Translations under genes and position numbers: made by a program
Shown: positions 35,801-46,496 of the stretch, one piece after another
How positions within the stretch are numbered: the first letter of the stretch is position 1
Layout of the letters: each line of letters opens with the position of its first letter
Source: Mesostigma viride
Taxonomy: Eukaryota > Streptophyta > Mesostigmatophyceae > Mesostigmatales > Mesostigmataceae
Length of the DNA: 64,000 nt
Direction: 5' to 3'
Assembly: GCA_009746045.1 (NCBI GenBank)
Contig: RPFO01000041.1
Coordinates: forward strand, 9,641,468-9,705,467
The notes under the pieces: generated by a model
Databases searched by the model: none
Seen by the model: only the letters and a program-made list of their open reading frames with translations
What the model was told of the DNA's origin: nothing

Positions 35801-36925
35801 TTTGAGGAGCGCGACCCCACTGGCCAAACGTACCTCTGGCGCCTCCGGCGGAGCCTCTATGGGCTCAAACAGGCGCCCCGGAACTGGCACCACACGCTCC
35901 GGGACTACCTCATCCATGAGACTGGCGCTGTCCAGAGCACCACGGACACGTGTCTGTTCCTGTATGTTGGTGGTTTTGCCTTCGTCCATGTCGACGATCT
36001 CCTGGTCTCCCACTCCTCGGCGGAGTGGCTATCGCAGTGGACCCAACGGGTGTCCCAGCGCTTCCAGATCACCGAGACGGATGCCCCCTCCCTCTTTCTG
36101 GGGGTCTCCCTGGTCCTCGACCCGCCGGCGCGCACAGTTTTTCTGCACCAAGGCCCGTATCTGGAGGCCCTCGCTGAGCGCTTTGGGGTCTCCCCACGGG
36201 CGGTGAAGACGCCCGTCGTCCCCAACACCCCCCGTGGTGAGGGGGGGCTTCTCAACGCGGACGACACTCGCGTCTACCAAGCGATCACCGGGGCACTCCT
36301 GTATGCGATGGGATGCACTCGGCCTGACCTGGCATTCGCAGTCAACCTGCTGACTCAGAATATGAAAAACCCTACTGTAAGCGACCTTGGGCTGGCACGC
36401 CGGGTGCTTCAGTACGCGGTACACACCAAGGACCTGGGTCTGTCCTACTCGGGGCAGGGGGGGCTGGTGGCCTACTCGGATGCCGACTGGGCAAACGATC
36501 CTGTGGACCGCAAGTCAATCACTGGCAACGTGGTCATGTACCGCGGTGCTGCGGTGGAGTGGACCAGTCGCAAGCAGCCCACTCCAGCCCTGTCCACCTG
36601 TGAGGCCGAGTACATGGCCCTGTGCGGTGTCACGCAGCAGGTGGTCCCCCTTCTCACCATCACCAAGGAGTTGGGTGACCCGGCCTCAGGGCCAATTCAG
36701 GTGTTTTGCGACAACACTGGTGCTGTGGCTCTGTCACGAGACCCTGTTCACCCTCGGCGTACCAAGCACATCGACGTCAAGTACCACTACATTCGCGCGA
36801 AGGTCGCGGATGGCACCGTTCAGGTGTCTCACCTTCCTGGGGCAGCGATGATCGCCGACATGCTCACCAAGGCACTACCTGAGCCACGTTTTGTGGAGCT
36901 CAGACACAAGTTGTTGGGTATTTGA
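32096..36925 (+). CDS. COP-1 Gag-Pol polyprotein (Ty1/copia)
   Basis: A 1609-codon frame; numbering here starts at GTG 32096, since no ATG opens it. Gag begins near CKELLKDVRGVKVF. A Gly-Asn dipeptide tract encoded by GGCAAC repeats covers about residues 223-275, followed by Gly/Arg-rich sequence and the CCHC knuckle CSVCAKPGHDAATC at 309. The protease has WVVDTGATYHMT with catalytic Asp 447. The pre-integrase zinc region is LGHAGADR...CPSC. Integrase has Asp 634, Asp 702 and Glu 738, the normal 35-residue spacing. RT runs from about 1120, with GAKLLPTKWVF, LYGLKQAPRNW and the box HVDDLL at Asp 1300-1301. RNase H has AYSDADWAND (Asp 1462) and ends HIDVKYHYIR, ADMLTKALP. Gag-PR-IN-RT-RH order is standard copia. 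All catalytic residues are present. Entry into this frame probably needs a -1 shift from the leader ORF. Confidence 0.93.
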
Positions 36926-37066
36926 GTTACTGGCAATTAGTGATGAGACAACATAAGGACACACTTGCTAGCCTGTGACACTGGTCCCATACTACAGTTC
37001 TTTTAGTGAACATTTGTTCTGGCTTGCTTGAGTTTGTTTTCCGGCCTGTGTGCCGAGTAAGGGGGG
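36926..37066 (+). other. COP-1 3' untranslated region and polypurine tract
   Basis: 141 bp including GATGAGACAACATAAGG and ending in GAGTAAGGGGGG just before the LTR, the plus-strand primer. The same sequence precedes the LTRs at 57170 and 63112. Confidence 0.8.
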
Positions 37067-37475
37067 TGTCAGAAGTATCGACACACCTGCCTGAAACTAG
37101 TACTTATAGTTTAGTGCTAGCTCTGGACTACATGAACGGGCATGTGCCGCATGTTTAAGTTCTGTTCCATAAGTGACCCAGTCATTCTGTGACTGACCTT
37201 GAACTTTGGTTGTGAATGGTTGGCTTGAGATCACGTTATGATTGTAACTGCCACACAGTCAGAAAAGAACCGGTTTGGTGTGGCCACGTTGTAGGTAGAT
37301 CATAACTGCTACCCAGTAGCTGAGCCTGGAATTGTTTAAAAGGCGAAGCTACGCACCTTGTTTGCCCTCTTAGTACCTCACACCTCACACACTCCTGTGG
37401 TGGAACTAGCAGCCGGCCAGCTGCCGACTGAGACTTATTTTTATCTGAGTGAAATAAAGTAAAACTTTGTGGCAA
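37067..37475 (+). repeat. COP-1 3' LTR, first part
   Basis: 409 bp matching 31118-31526 and stopping at TTTGTGGCAA. The missing end is found at 39379-39399. Confidence 0.9.
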
Positions 37476-39378
37476 TCGGGGTTCTTTGAACGGAGTTTCT
37501 TCTATACGTGAATGCGGGAACAAGAGGCCGCTGGATGAGCGGCTTATAGGTCGCAGTGTTTACTCGTAGCTGTTTGGCTAGAGCTTTTGTGATTAGTAGA
37601 TGCAATATAGTGCATGGTTGAAAAATGAATTAAATAAAATGTGCGTTCCGCGCTTGGGTTGATTATACCCGGGCGGAACGGGGCGTGAGGTGCAGTGCCC
37701 CTGAAAAGAACAACCTACGCATTATTTAATACTAGCCGTGCAGATTCGGGATATTCTACCCCCGGTCTGTACGGTTAGCGTCTTACTAGCATCCACTAAA
37801 CATAAGGGTTTAATGACGTCAGTTAGCTAGGGATAAGGGAGGTTTTGCGACTAAAAGCCGCTCTGGCTGGTTTTGTCGGCCTCTTTCTTTGCTCGTTGTC
37901 GTTGCGGCGGCAGCCGCAGCTATGGGTGCTGCGGAGCAAAATCCCAAAAGCACTGGTTGCACTGGCCACTTGGCCAGTGGTGAGACTTCCAGTTGTTAAC
38001 CGGCCAGGCGTAGTTCCTCGCGAAAAGAAAAGAAAAAGATTACCTCCGGTCCGCACCTTTTCCCCAGCTTGGGGTCTTTGGTGGGCCGGATGCCGTGACA
38101 GGTGCTCAACTGTCGCTTGGTCGGCCCAGTGCGCGAGCTGGTGCTCCGTACCTGGGGATGCTTGCACCCCGGGTTGGAGCCGGATGGCTGGCACTGGCGA
38201 CCCGTGTCTCGGTCCGCGGCCTGCGGCTTTTTCTTCGGAAATTGCTGCTGGCCAGCAAACTTTGCAATTGCCTTCCGCCGAGGGGGGGTGGTTGGGGCTG
38301 GGGACGGCGATGGGAAAAGCGTCTAAGCTAGAAATTTTTTCCCCACGCATAGAAACCTCGGGGGGAATGCGGTCTTGGCTGAACGGACTCTCGTTCAGCC
38401 AGGTGCCTGGGGCTGTGGCCTCGGGCATCCGGGCTGGCGGGGCCTGGGCTAGGTCCACGTTTTTTCTCGAAGCACCCCGGGTCTATGGGGAGACGGCCAT
38501 AGCGGTACCGACTCGGGGCCCCGAGAGGGGTCATGATAGGCTGGCCGTGCGCAATCGCAGTGCAAATGCGCTGGGCCTTTTTGGGCCTGGCCATGCATCC
38601 ACAGCCGCCGGGCACACGCCTCCCGATGTGGGGGGGCTCCCGTTTTGCGGCAGGGCGGTCACTTGTGACAACGAGCAAGGTGGAGTGCGGCTTCAAGGGA
38701 AAGCCAGGGCGGGGGTGATTGGGCAACGTACTTCATGAAGGGCCTTGAACGGCGTGCCTCCGGGCATGTCAATTAGTGTCACATGTATGCTTCCACTTAT
38801 TGTTTTAATGAAGATGCTGGTTTTTGTGGGAGCTACGTGGGACATGAATCGGGGTTCTTTGAACGGAGTTTCTTCTATACGTGAATGCGGGAACAAGAGG
38901 CCGCTGGATGAGCGGCTTATAGGTCGCAGTGTTTACTCGTAGCTGTTTGGCTAGAGCTTTTGTGATTAGTAGATGCAATATAGTGCATGGTTGAAAAATG
39001 AATTAAATAAAATGTGCGTTCCGCGCTTGGGTTGATTATACCCGGGCGGAACGGGGCGTGAGGTGCAGTGCCCCTGAAAAGAACAACCTACGCATTATTT
39101 AATACTAGCCGTGCAGATTCGGGATATTCTACCCCCGGTCTGTACGGTTAGCGTCTTACTAGCATCCACTAAACATAAGGGTTTAATGACGTCAGTTAGC
39201 TAGGGATAAGGGAGGTTTTGCGACTAAAAGCCGCTCTGGCTGGTTTTGTCGGCCTCTTTCTTTGCTCCCCACCCACCCACCCTTGTCTTGGTTGCCTCTA
39301 GGGCAACGTACTTCATGAAGGGCCTTGAACGGCGTGCCTCCGGGCATGTCAATTAGTGTCACATGTATGCTTCCACTT
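37476..39378. mobile_element. Composite insertion in COP-1 3' LTR (A-B-A-B structure)
   Basis: Two copies of one unit lie head to tail. Segment A (419 bp) is at 37476-37894 and 38849-39267; segment B (86 bp) is at 38721-38806 and 39301-39386 (its last bases are shared with the LTR). In copy 1 the A and B segments are separated by 826 bp of GC-rich DNA, in copy 2 by only 33 bp of (CCCA)n-like DNA, so copy 2 looks like an internal-deletion derivative of copy 1. A starts TCGGGGTTCTTTGAACGG; B ends GCTTCCACTTATTG. Neither TIRs nor coding motifs were found. Frames in the 826-bp spacer (297 codons plus, 211 codons minus) show nothing recognisable. Two bases (AC) of the LTR are missing at the insertion point. 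Confidence 0.7.
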
Positions 39379-39399
39379 ATTGTTTTCTCACTCCTAACA
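39379..39399 (+). repeat. COP-1 3' LTR, last part
   Basis: ATTGTTTTCTCACTCCTAAC plus A, the LTR end, followed at once by the AAAAC duplication. Confidence 0.85.
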
Positions 39400-39404
39400 A
39401 AAAC

Positions 39405-39684
39405 CTGTCACAGCTGTTTTTAATTTACGCGCCAAAGCTCGCGCCAATCATGGACACAGGCGCGTAGGGCCGTAGGCTGGCGCGCAATGCTCCTCGTCGG
39501 CGCAGCGCTTTGGGTGCTGAAACTGCAAGTGCGGTAATTTTACGTTGTATGGATGTTACGCTGCACCAGTCTGTGCTTTTTTACGTACAGTAGTACCAGT
39601 GCAGTGTAGAAATCTGCCAAAAGAGCAAACGCCCAAAGGCAACTTCCAAGACGCCCAAAGCCAAATTCCAAGACGCCCAAAGCC
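39405..39684. other. Spacer between COP-1 and the COP array
   Basis: 280 bp with no supported gene. Contains a repeated AGACGCCCAAAGCC motif near 39648-39685. Confidence 0.5.
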
Positions 39685-39689
39685 CAAAG

Positions 39690-40121
39690 TGTCAGAAGTA
39701 TCGACACACCTGCCTGAAACTAGTACTTATAGTTTAGTGCTAGCTCTGGACTACATGAACGGGCATGTGCCGCATGTTTAAGTTCTGTTCCATAAGTGAC
39801 CCAGTCATTCTGTGACTGACCTTGAACTTTGGTTATGAATGGTTGGCTTGAGATCACGTTATGATTGTAACTGCCACACAGTCAGAAAAGAACCGGTTTG
39901 GTGTGGCCACGTTGTAGGTAGATCATAACTGCTACCCAGTAGCTGAGCCTGGAATTGTTTAAAAGGCGAAGCTACGCACCTTGTTTGCTCTCTCAGTACC
40001 TCACACCTCACACACTCCTGTGGTGGAACTAGCAGCCGGCCAGCTGCCGACTGAGACTTATTTTTATCTGAGTGAAATAAAGTAAAACTTTGTGGCAAAC
40101 ATTGTTTTCTCACTCCTAACA
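39690..40121 (+). repeat. COP-2 5' LTR (432 bp)
   Basis: Begins TGTCAGAAG, ends CCTAACA; the primer-binding site follows at 40122. Confidence 0.95.
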
Positions 40122-40369
40122 TGGCATCGGAGTGCGGTTCGCACGCCTTTCGACCTGCTTACCGCTGGTAAAAGTCGTTTCCCGAGGCTCTGCTCGCGGT
40201 TGACTTTAGATTTGTGTATTTCGGCGAGATTTGCATGACGACAGCGTAGGCGGAGGTTTGATTCCCGTCTGGCGCGTGATACGAAAGGTGCTTGGTTCGA
40301 TTCCTGGCCGGAATCTATTGGCCACCGTTACCTTTTTTTCTGGAGTTTTTTGCTGTTTTTTTTGCTAGA

Positions 40370-40693
40370 ATGGCTTCCGGCACTCGCAGCCAGGTCGCTT
40401 CCGCGGGTCGCGCTGCTGGCAGTAACGATTTTGATGCCGATGACGCTGCCGGTCTGGCCGCTTTGACTGCATCATCCGTAACTCTTACCGATTCGGGTCT
40501 CCCAGGCGAAGTATTTTTTGACGCAGCAGCTGGGCTGGCTGCCCTGGCTTTGCACCCGCCAGGTGGTGACGAGGACGCCGCCCACGGTGCTCCCGACGGT
40601 GAGAATCCGGCGGTTGACGGTGGTGGTTTGAGCCGCGGTACGGTGGGGGGGGCCCCGCCCGAGCCTCCTTTGTGGCTTGCAAGGAGCTTTTGA
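40370..40693 (+). CDS. COP-2 leader ORF
   Basis: 107 codons, almost the same protein as the COP-1 leader (one Ala to Val change near the G run). Overlaps the gag frame at -1 across GTG GGG GGG GCC. Confidence 0.5.
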   Translation: MASGTRSQVASAGRAAGSNDFDADDAAGLAALTASSVTLTDSGLPGEVFFDAAAGLAALALHPPGGDEDAAHGAPDGENPAVDGGGLSRGTVGGAPPEPPLWLARSF

Positions 40694-41367
40694 AGGATGT
40701 TCGTGGGGTCAAGGTTTTTACCGGCTCAGATTGGACGCTGTGGATCCCTTTTAAGGACCATTTCTTGGGCCTTGTTTCCCTTTATGCTGGCCTCCTTGGA
40801 GTGCTGGCAGGTGTTGTCCAGAACGTGCAACTGGATCGGCTCCTTTACGTTGCCTTGTTGGCCGTCGTCGATGGGCCTGCGCGTGCCTTGATGCAGACGC
40901 TCCCCCTGGATCGTCGCCTGGGCAGTCTGGCCATCACCAAGCTCATCCAGGTCTATGAGCATGGCAAGCTCACCAAGTCCATGCGTCTGGACTTGTGGAA
41001 ACAAATGGCCCAACTTCGTCAAACTGCTCGCGAGACTGTGGAGCCGTATGTGAACCGCTCGGAACTGCTGTACGCCAAGCTACAGGCTGCAGGCATTACG
41101 TTCCCAGTCGCTGCCTTCATTGCCAGCGTCCTCAGCGGTCTGCGCGCCGAGTACAGGCCCGCGCTAATCTCCCTCCGTCTTGACGAGGTCGAGACTGTTC
41201 CGGTCCTGCGGCAGCGCCTGATGGAAGTTGAAGATCTGCTGACGGGTGGCCTCCCGTCCCCTGCAGATTCTGGCTCTGCCTCCAACCACGCATACCATAC
41301 CCCTGGCCGGGGGCGTGGCCCACGGCATGGCGGTGCCCGCGGCAACGGCAACGGCAGCAGCAACGGA

Positions 41368-41398
<31 letters not shown>

Positions 41399-41415
41399 AC
41401 GGCACCGGCAACGGA

Positions 41416-41469
<54 letters not shown>

Positions 41470-44400
41470 CATGGCAACGGCCGCGCCCACGGCAATGGCC
41501 ACGGCAACGGCCACAGCCATGGCGGCAGCAGCGGGGGGCGCGGCGGGCGCGGTGGTGGTCGCGGTGGTGGCGCAGGGGTCGGGCGTGGTCGCGGGCCGCC
41601 CTGCTCCGTCTGCGCCAAGCCTGGACATGACGCCGCCACCTGCTGGACTGCCCATCCCGCCCAGCGCCCTGCTCACCTCCGCGGTGACGGCGCCGGGCAC
41701 GCCCATCACACCGACGCAGGCCTGCCTCCCTTGGAGACGACGTACGCGTTCCACGTGGGTCGAGGCCCTTTGTGTGCTTCCCTGCGCGCCAACCCTTTAG
41801 GTGCTTCCCTGCGCGACGGTGTGCAGCCTCACGGGCAGGCCTCGCTTCGTCCAGTGCACGGCCTTGCGCCTTCCCCGTCCCGCTCGGGCAGTCGTCTCTC
41901 GGCACCCCGCCCCAGCACCTCCTCGGACTCGACGGCTGGTTCCTCAACCACCGCTCCTTCTGTGCTTCACACGGCCGCAACGGCCTCGGCTAGGTGTGCC
42001 CCGGAGTGGGTGGTTGACACGGGTGCCACGTACCACATGACGCCTCACCGGGCGGACTTTGGCGATGGATTTGATCCCGCCTTCCGGCTGCGCATCACCG
42101 GCTCGGGCGGCAATCTGCATGCGGGCGGCAGGGGCCCTCTGCTTCTCCGGCTCGGCACCCCGGACGTGCACCTCGGCCCAGCTTTGTATGTCCCAGGCCC
42201 GCCTACTCTCGGTGAGCCAGCTCTTTAAAGCCGGCCATGATGTGGACTTTAAGCACCTGCGCCTCACTTTGGGGACCCGCACGTTCCCCCTCGTGGAGTG
42301 TGACGGCATTTACTTGCTCCGCGGGGTGGCGCCCCATGCCCTCGCCACATCAGCCGCCCCCGTGGACCTGATGCAGTGGCACCTGCGCCTCGGACACGCT
42401 GGCGCGGATCGTATTGCTCGGCTAGCCGCCGACCCCGCCTCAAACATGGTGACCCACGGTCCCAAGGCTCCCACGTGTCCTTCCTGCCCTGCCGGACACT
42501 TGCGGCGGAGCAGCTTTCCCCCCAGCACGACGCCACGCTGCGCGACCCCTCGCCATCGCCTGCACTGCGACCTGCTAGGTCCCATGCGGACCCCTGCCGT
42601 GTTGGGGGACTGGCGGTATGTCCTGGGCATCACGGATGAAGCCACTCGTTTTCATTGGGTTTACTTCTTGAAGACGAAGGACGCTGCCGTTGGGAGCCTG
42701 CGTCACTTCCTGGCCACGGAGATCAAGCCGTTCCGGGCGTCCGCGGCCACGGCGCCTGTGGAGCTTCGCTCCGACCAAGACGCGGTTTTCACTGGCCAGG
42801 ACTGGCGCGCCGTCTGCGCCGAGTATGGCGTGCGGCAAGAGTTCTCGTCCCCCTATACGCCGGAGCAGAACGGCGTGGCGGAGCGATTCTGGGGCGTCGC
42901 AGTTAGCATGACCAGGAGCATGCTGGCGCATGCTGGCCTCGGCAAGGAGTTCTGGGCTCTAGCCTTTGCATGCGCCATCTACATCATCAACAGGCTGCCC
43001 TGCCGCAGCAACCCGGAGCACGCAACGCCCTACTTCCTCATGTATGGGCGCCCTGCGGATTTATCCGGCATGCGTGTGTTTGGCTGCCCCTCCCACGTCT
43101 TGGTTGAGGGGGCAGCCCGTGAGAAGTTTGATTCTCGCGCTGAGGATGGCCTCTTCGTGGGATACAAGCTTGACTCCCCGGCCTACCTCGTATGGGTGCC
43201 CGACAAGGCGACGGGCGGCGGGCGTGTCATCGAGCGCAAGCACGTGCAGTTCGACGAGACGTGGCGCAACCGGGCCCCGCAGGCTGCGCAGTGGCTCCCG
43301 GCGGCCCCCTTTGCGGAGGCCGACCTCTTTCCCGCCGACATGCTGACTCCTGCCCCTTTGCAGTTACCCTCTGCCTCTGCCGAGGACTCTGGGGGGCCGG
43401 CAACGCCCTCCACTGCCTTGCCCGCAGGCCGTGAGGACAGCTATGTCAGCATCGGGGGGACTCCTGAGCGTTTCGTTCTCCCCCCGGCCGCCGCTGCGGC
43501 CATCCAGGCACTTGTGCGGAACGGCCATGCTCCGACGGCTCCGGCTCCTGCCTCGGCGCCGACATCTTACCTCACCGTGTCAGATGCTCGACAGCATGCC
43601 CCTCTGTTGCGCGGACAGGCCTCTGGCCACTCGCGTTCTGCGGCGTCATATGAACACGCCGGGGCGGGGATGCCTCCGCCGCATTTGAGTACCTCGGTTG
43701 ACCTGGAGAGCACGGCTGACAGCACCGGCTATTCTCCTCCGGCGTCCCCTGGTGCCTCTGCAGGTCTCCTCCCCGTGTGGGGTTCCCGTGGTGCTGCCTT
43801 GTGTGGCGACCTTTCTCATGGCAGTAACACCCCCGCTCCCCCTGGTTTCGGGGGCGATGATGTATTGGATGACGCACTTTCTTCCTGGCCGGATCAACCT
43901 GTCACCAAGGCTGCACGGATCCACGCGCATCACTCACTTGTCGCTGACCTGTGCTTCGCTGCTGCTTTTCATAGCCAGCCTGCGTCCGTGCCCTCCTCTC
44001 CCGCTGCCGCCCTTGCCTTGCCGGAATGGCGCACGGCCATGGAGAGTGAGCTGGCCAGCCTCCAGGAGCACCAGGTTTACGAGCTTCTGCATATGCGTGA
44101 TCTTCCGCGCGGTGCCAAGCTCCTACCCACCAAGTGGGTCTTCGCCCAGAAAGCTGATGGGCGGTGCAAGGCCCGGTTTGTGTGCAAGGGGTTTGCACAG
44201 CGCGAGGGCATTGATTTCGGTGAGACTTTTGCTCCCACCGTCCGTGCTGCCACCGTGCGCCTGGGCTCATTGGCTCGTGCTGGCACTGCTGGCCACCCCA
44301 TCCGGCAGCTGGATGTCCGCACCGCGTTCCTCTATGCTGAGTTGGAGGAGGACGTGTATGTCCTTCCCCCCAAGGGCTTTGAGGAGCGCGACCCCACTGG

Positions 44401-44688
44401 CCAAACGTACCTCTGGCGCCTCCGGCGGAGCCTCTATGGGCTCAAACAGGCGCCCCGGAACTGGCACCACACGCTCCGGGACTACCTCATCCATGAGACT
44501 GGCGCTGTCCAGAGCACCACGGACACGTGTCTGTTCCTGTATGTTGGTGGTTTTGCCTTCGTCCATGTCGACGATCTCCTGGTCTCCCACTCCTCGGCGG
44601 AGTGGCTATCGCAGTGGACCCAACGGGTGTCCCAGCGCTTCCAGATCACCGAGACGGATGCCCCCTCCCTCTTTCTGGGGGTCTCCCT
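40672..44688 (+). pseudogene. COP-2 gag-pol, frameshifted and cut off in RT
   Basis: Gag and protease are intact in one frame to about 42197, with the CCHC knuckle and WVVDTGATYHM. The Gly-Asn tract is one GGCAAC unit longer than in COP-1. At about 42197 an 8-bp deletion between short CAGGCC repeats shifts the frame, so integrase and RT continue in the frame recorded from 42059. RT has a 3-bp insertion (RLGSLARAG instead of RLGLARAG). The sequence stops at GGGGTCTCCCT (44688), just after the HVDDLL box, where the LTR of element B begins. The rest of RT, RNase H and the 3' LTR of this copy are missing. It cannot be active. Confidence 0.9.
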
Positions 44689-45383
44689 AGTTAACGCCAA
44701 GCGCATTGGCGTGATCCTGATTCGGCATATCTCTGCGATTCCAGCGGCACCGGAACGAGTTCATTCCGACAAGTATCAAGAAAGTTATGGCGTTCCGACT
44801 TCCCGGTCGCGCGCGAGCGCGAGCCGGCTGTTCTTCTAAGTCGGACGTGAATATTTGCCGACGACATATGGGGTCGACAGTAATTCCTGGGCTGACAGGA
44901 ATTAGGTGCTGTACCTACGACGGTATTGGATTGATACGTCGTACGCAGGAAATAGGAACCTTAACCTGTGGTCTGTTGGTACCGCAGGCTTAGTCCTGGA
45001 CTTCTAGGTGCAGATGCAATAGTCACTGTGGACTGTGCTCTGTAGTCACTGTGCCTGTATGGCAGACCTACTGTATAGGAGTTGGGCGCTGTACAGGTAG
45101 TGAATACTGTACCGGGGGTGTTATTACTGAGCAGGCCTCCTAGGCTGCTCAGGACTAGCAAGCACAGTGCACAAGTATATAAACAATAGGCCAGTGCCAA
45201 ATGGGCATCTCTTGCGAGCCCGCCTCACGTGTTGTGCCTTGACTTGGCAAGCTCGTGTGCAAGCCTCAAGTGTTGAGCGCTGTAAACATTATCCGATTTA
45301 ACAAAGCTCCGTTTCCAACCATATTCACACATTGCTGCATTGCAACCATATCCTTCACATTGCGTGTGCGAAGAACGTTAACT
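44689..45383 (+). repeat. Element B 5' LTR (695 bp)
   Basis: Starts AGTTAACG and ends CGTTAACT, an 8-bp inverted repeat. TATATAAA at 45176-45183 is a likely TATA box. The sequence after it, CAAATTACAACC, resembles CGTATTACACGCC after the element A LTR and is not TGG-type. Confidence 0.85.
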
Positions 45384-45476
45384 CAAATTACAACCAGTCT
45401 CAGCGGAACGGCCAGGAGGGTCGTTGCCGGTTGCGGTGTGCAGCTTTGACGACGAGAGGAGCTCGTCCGGTGGTGA

Positions 45477-46394
45477 ATGGTGCAGGAGGAACAACGGCAG
45501 CAGGATTTCCGGTTTCGGCAGTCTGCTGGGGGTTCGATTTCTCCTGAATTACGCCGTGTCGTTCGGGATCTATCTTTGTTGCTTGCAGATCGTCCGCCTG
45601 TAAATCGCAGCTTCGTGCAATTCGTCGACGACCAGGTCGAAGATTGGGAGCGAATTCTGCGACACGTACAAACCATCGTCATTCCGGAGCACCGGAGCAT
45701 CGACGACCTTGAGCAGGAGCTTCACGGGTTGGTCGGCATCCAGACGGTGATTACTGCAGTAGCAGAGCGAGTGCGGACGGAGTTGGCAGCAAGGCGAGGC
45801 GAGGTTGCGGAGGCAGCTGGCGCAGGGCGACACGAGTTTGTGCCGACAGTAGCGGGCGCGGGAGTACCACGTGCTTTCGCAGGCGGCATCGGCGACGAGG
45901 GTGTTGCAGCGGGCCAGTTAGGCGTGAACGACGCGGAGCGGAGCATCACAGGCGGCTTGCAGAGGTCGGGGCGACAGCGGAAGCCATCGCCGGAGGACGC
46001 GCGCACAAGAGTCGGCAGGTTTCCAGAGCGAGTAAGAGTTCCTTTTCAGGAACTGCCCCCGCCCCTTCGCGTTCGTGTGACGCGTTGGGAGGAGTTTGCA
46101 CCTCTTGGGTACGAGAGTGACCTTGAGGTAGGAGCAGGGGGTGTCGCTGGGCTAGGCGACGAGACACTTGGCGACCACGAGGTGCCAACGTACAATCCGC
46201 GAGGTGCCAACGACGGGTTGTCACCTGTCTACTTTACCAACGGTGACGATTCAGTCATCGCGGGCCGACAGCGGGTCGACGACGGCGCAGCAGGTAGCAG
46301 GGTACCAGAGCTGATTGTGGTGAGCGACAGCGACGACGACAGCGACAAGGAGAACCAGGACGCGCCTGGGGCCAGCCGTGGTGGTCTTGCCTGA
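45477..46394 (+). CDS. Element B extra ORF before gag, with SUMO-interaction-like motif
   Basis: 305 codons, intact, ATG 45477 just after an in-frame TGA. N-terminal third is helical and Leu-rich (PELRRVVRDLSLLLADRPP, DQVEDWERILRHVQTIVIP). The middle is Gly/Ala/Arg-rich. Near the C terminus LIVV (residues 279-282) followed by SDSDDDSD has the form of a SUMO-interacting motif next to acidic residues. It lies between the LTR and gag, where copia elements normally have nothing, and element A has a decayed equivalent at 18302-18908. Function unknown. It may be a Gag N-terminal domain separated by a frameshift, or a true accessory protein. Confidence 0.6.
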   Translation: MVQEEQRQQDFRFRQSAGGSISPELRRVVRDLSLLLADRPPVNRSFVQFVDDQVEDWERILRHVQTIVIPEHRSIDDLEQELHGLVGIQTVITAVAERVRTELAARRGEVAEAAGAGRHEFVPTVAGAGVPRAFAGGIGDEGVAAGQLGVNDAERSITGGLQRSGRQRKPSPEDARTRVGRFPERVRVPFQELPPPLRVRVTRWEEFAPLGYESDLEVGAGGVAGLGDETLGDHEVPTYNPRGANDGLSPVYFTNGDDSVIAGRQRVDDGAAGSRVPELIVVSDSDDDSDKENQDAPGASRGGLA

Positions 46395-46496
46395 GTGGTA
46401 ACACTTGGCACTTTCCTTTCTTGTTCAGTAGCTTATATTGCTTTAATTGCTGCTTGGCCACTTGGCTGGCTGTAGCAGATCTGAACAGAGGCCATC

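Larger units (their letters stand above)
31118..39399 (+). mobile_element. COP-1: Ty1/copia retrotransposon with intact gag-pol and interrupted 3' LTR
   Basis: Bounded by AAAAC duplications (31113-31117 and 39400-39404). The 5' LTR (31118-31549) and the first part of the 3' LTR (37067-37475) look identical by eye. The last ~21 bp of the 3' LTR reappear at 39379-39399 after a 1.9-kb insertion. Contains a leader ORF, a 1609-codon gag-pol frame, polypurine AAGGGGGG before the 3' LTR and a primer-binding site after the 5' LTR. Best candidate in the window for a recently active copia element. Confidence 0.95.

Noticed and set aside
32443-36666. Numerous antisense and out-of-frame ORFs over COP gag-pol (repeated in COP-2, -3 and -4)
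   Set aside because: Shadows of the GC-rich gag-pol frame; their conservation only reflects copy identity.
37845-38738. 297-codon plus frame and 211-codon minus frame in the COP-1 LTR insertion
   Set aside because: No recognisable motif in either; kept only as part of the composite insertion.
37476-39386. Helitron explanation for the composite insertion (5' TC, insertion next to A/T)
   Set aside because: No CTRR 3' end with a nearby hairpin, no Rep/helicase sequence, and the LTR lost two bases at the site.
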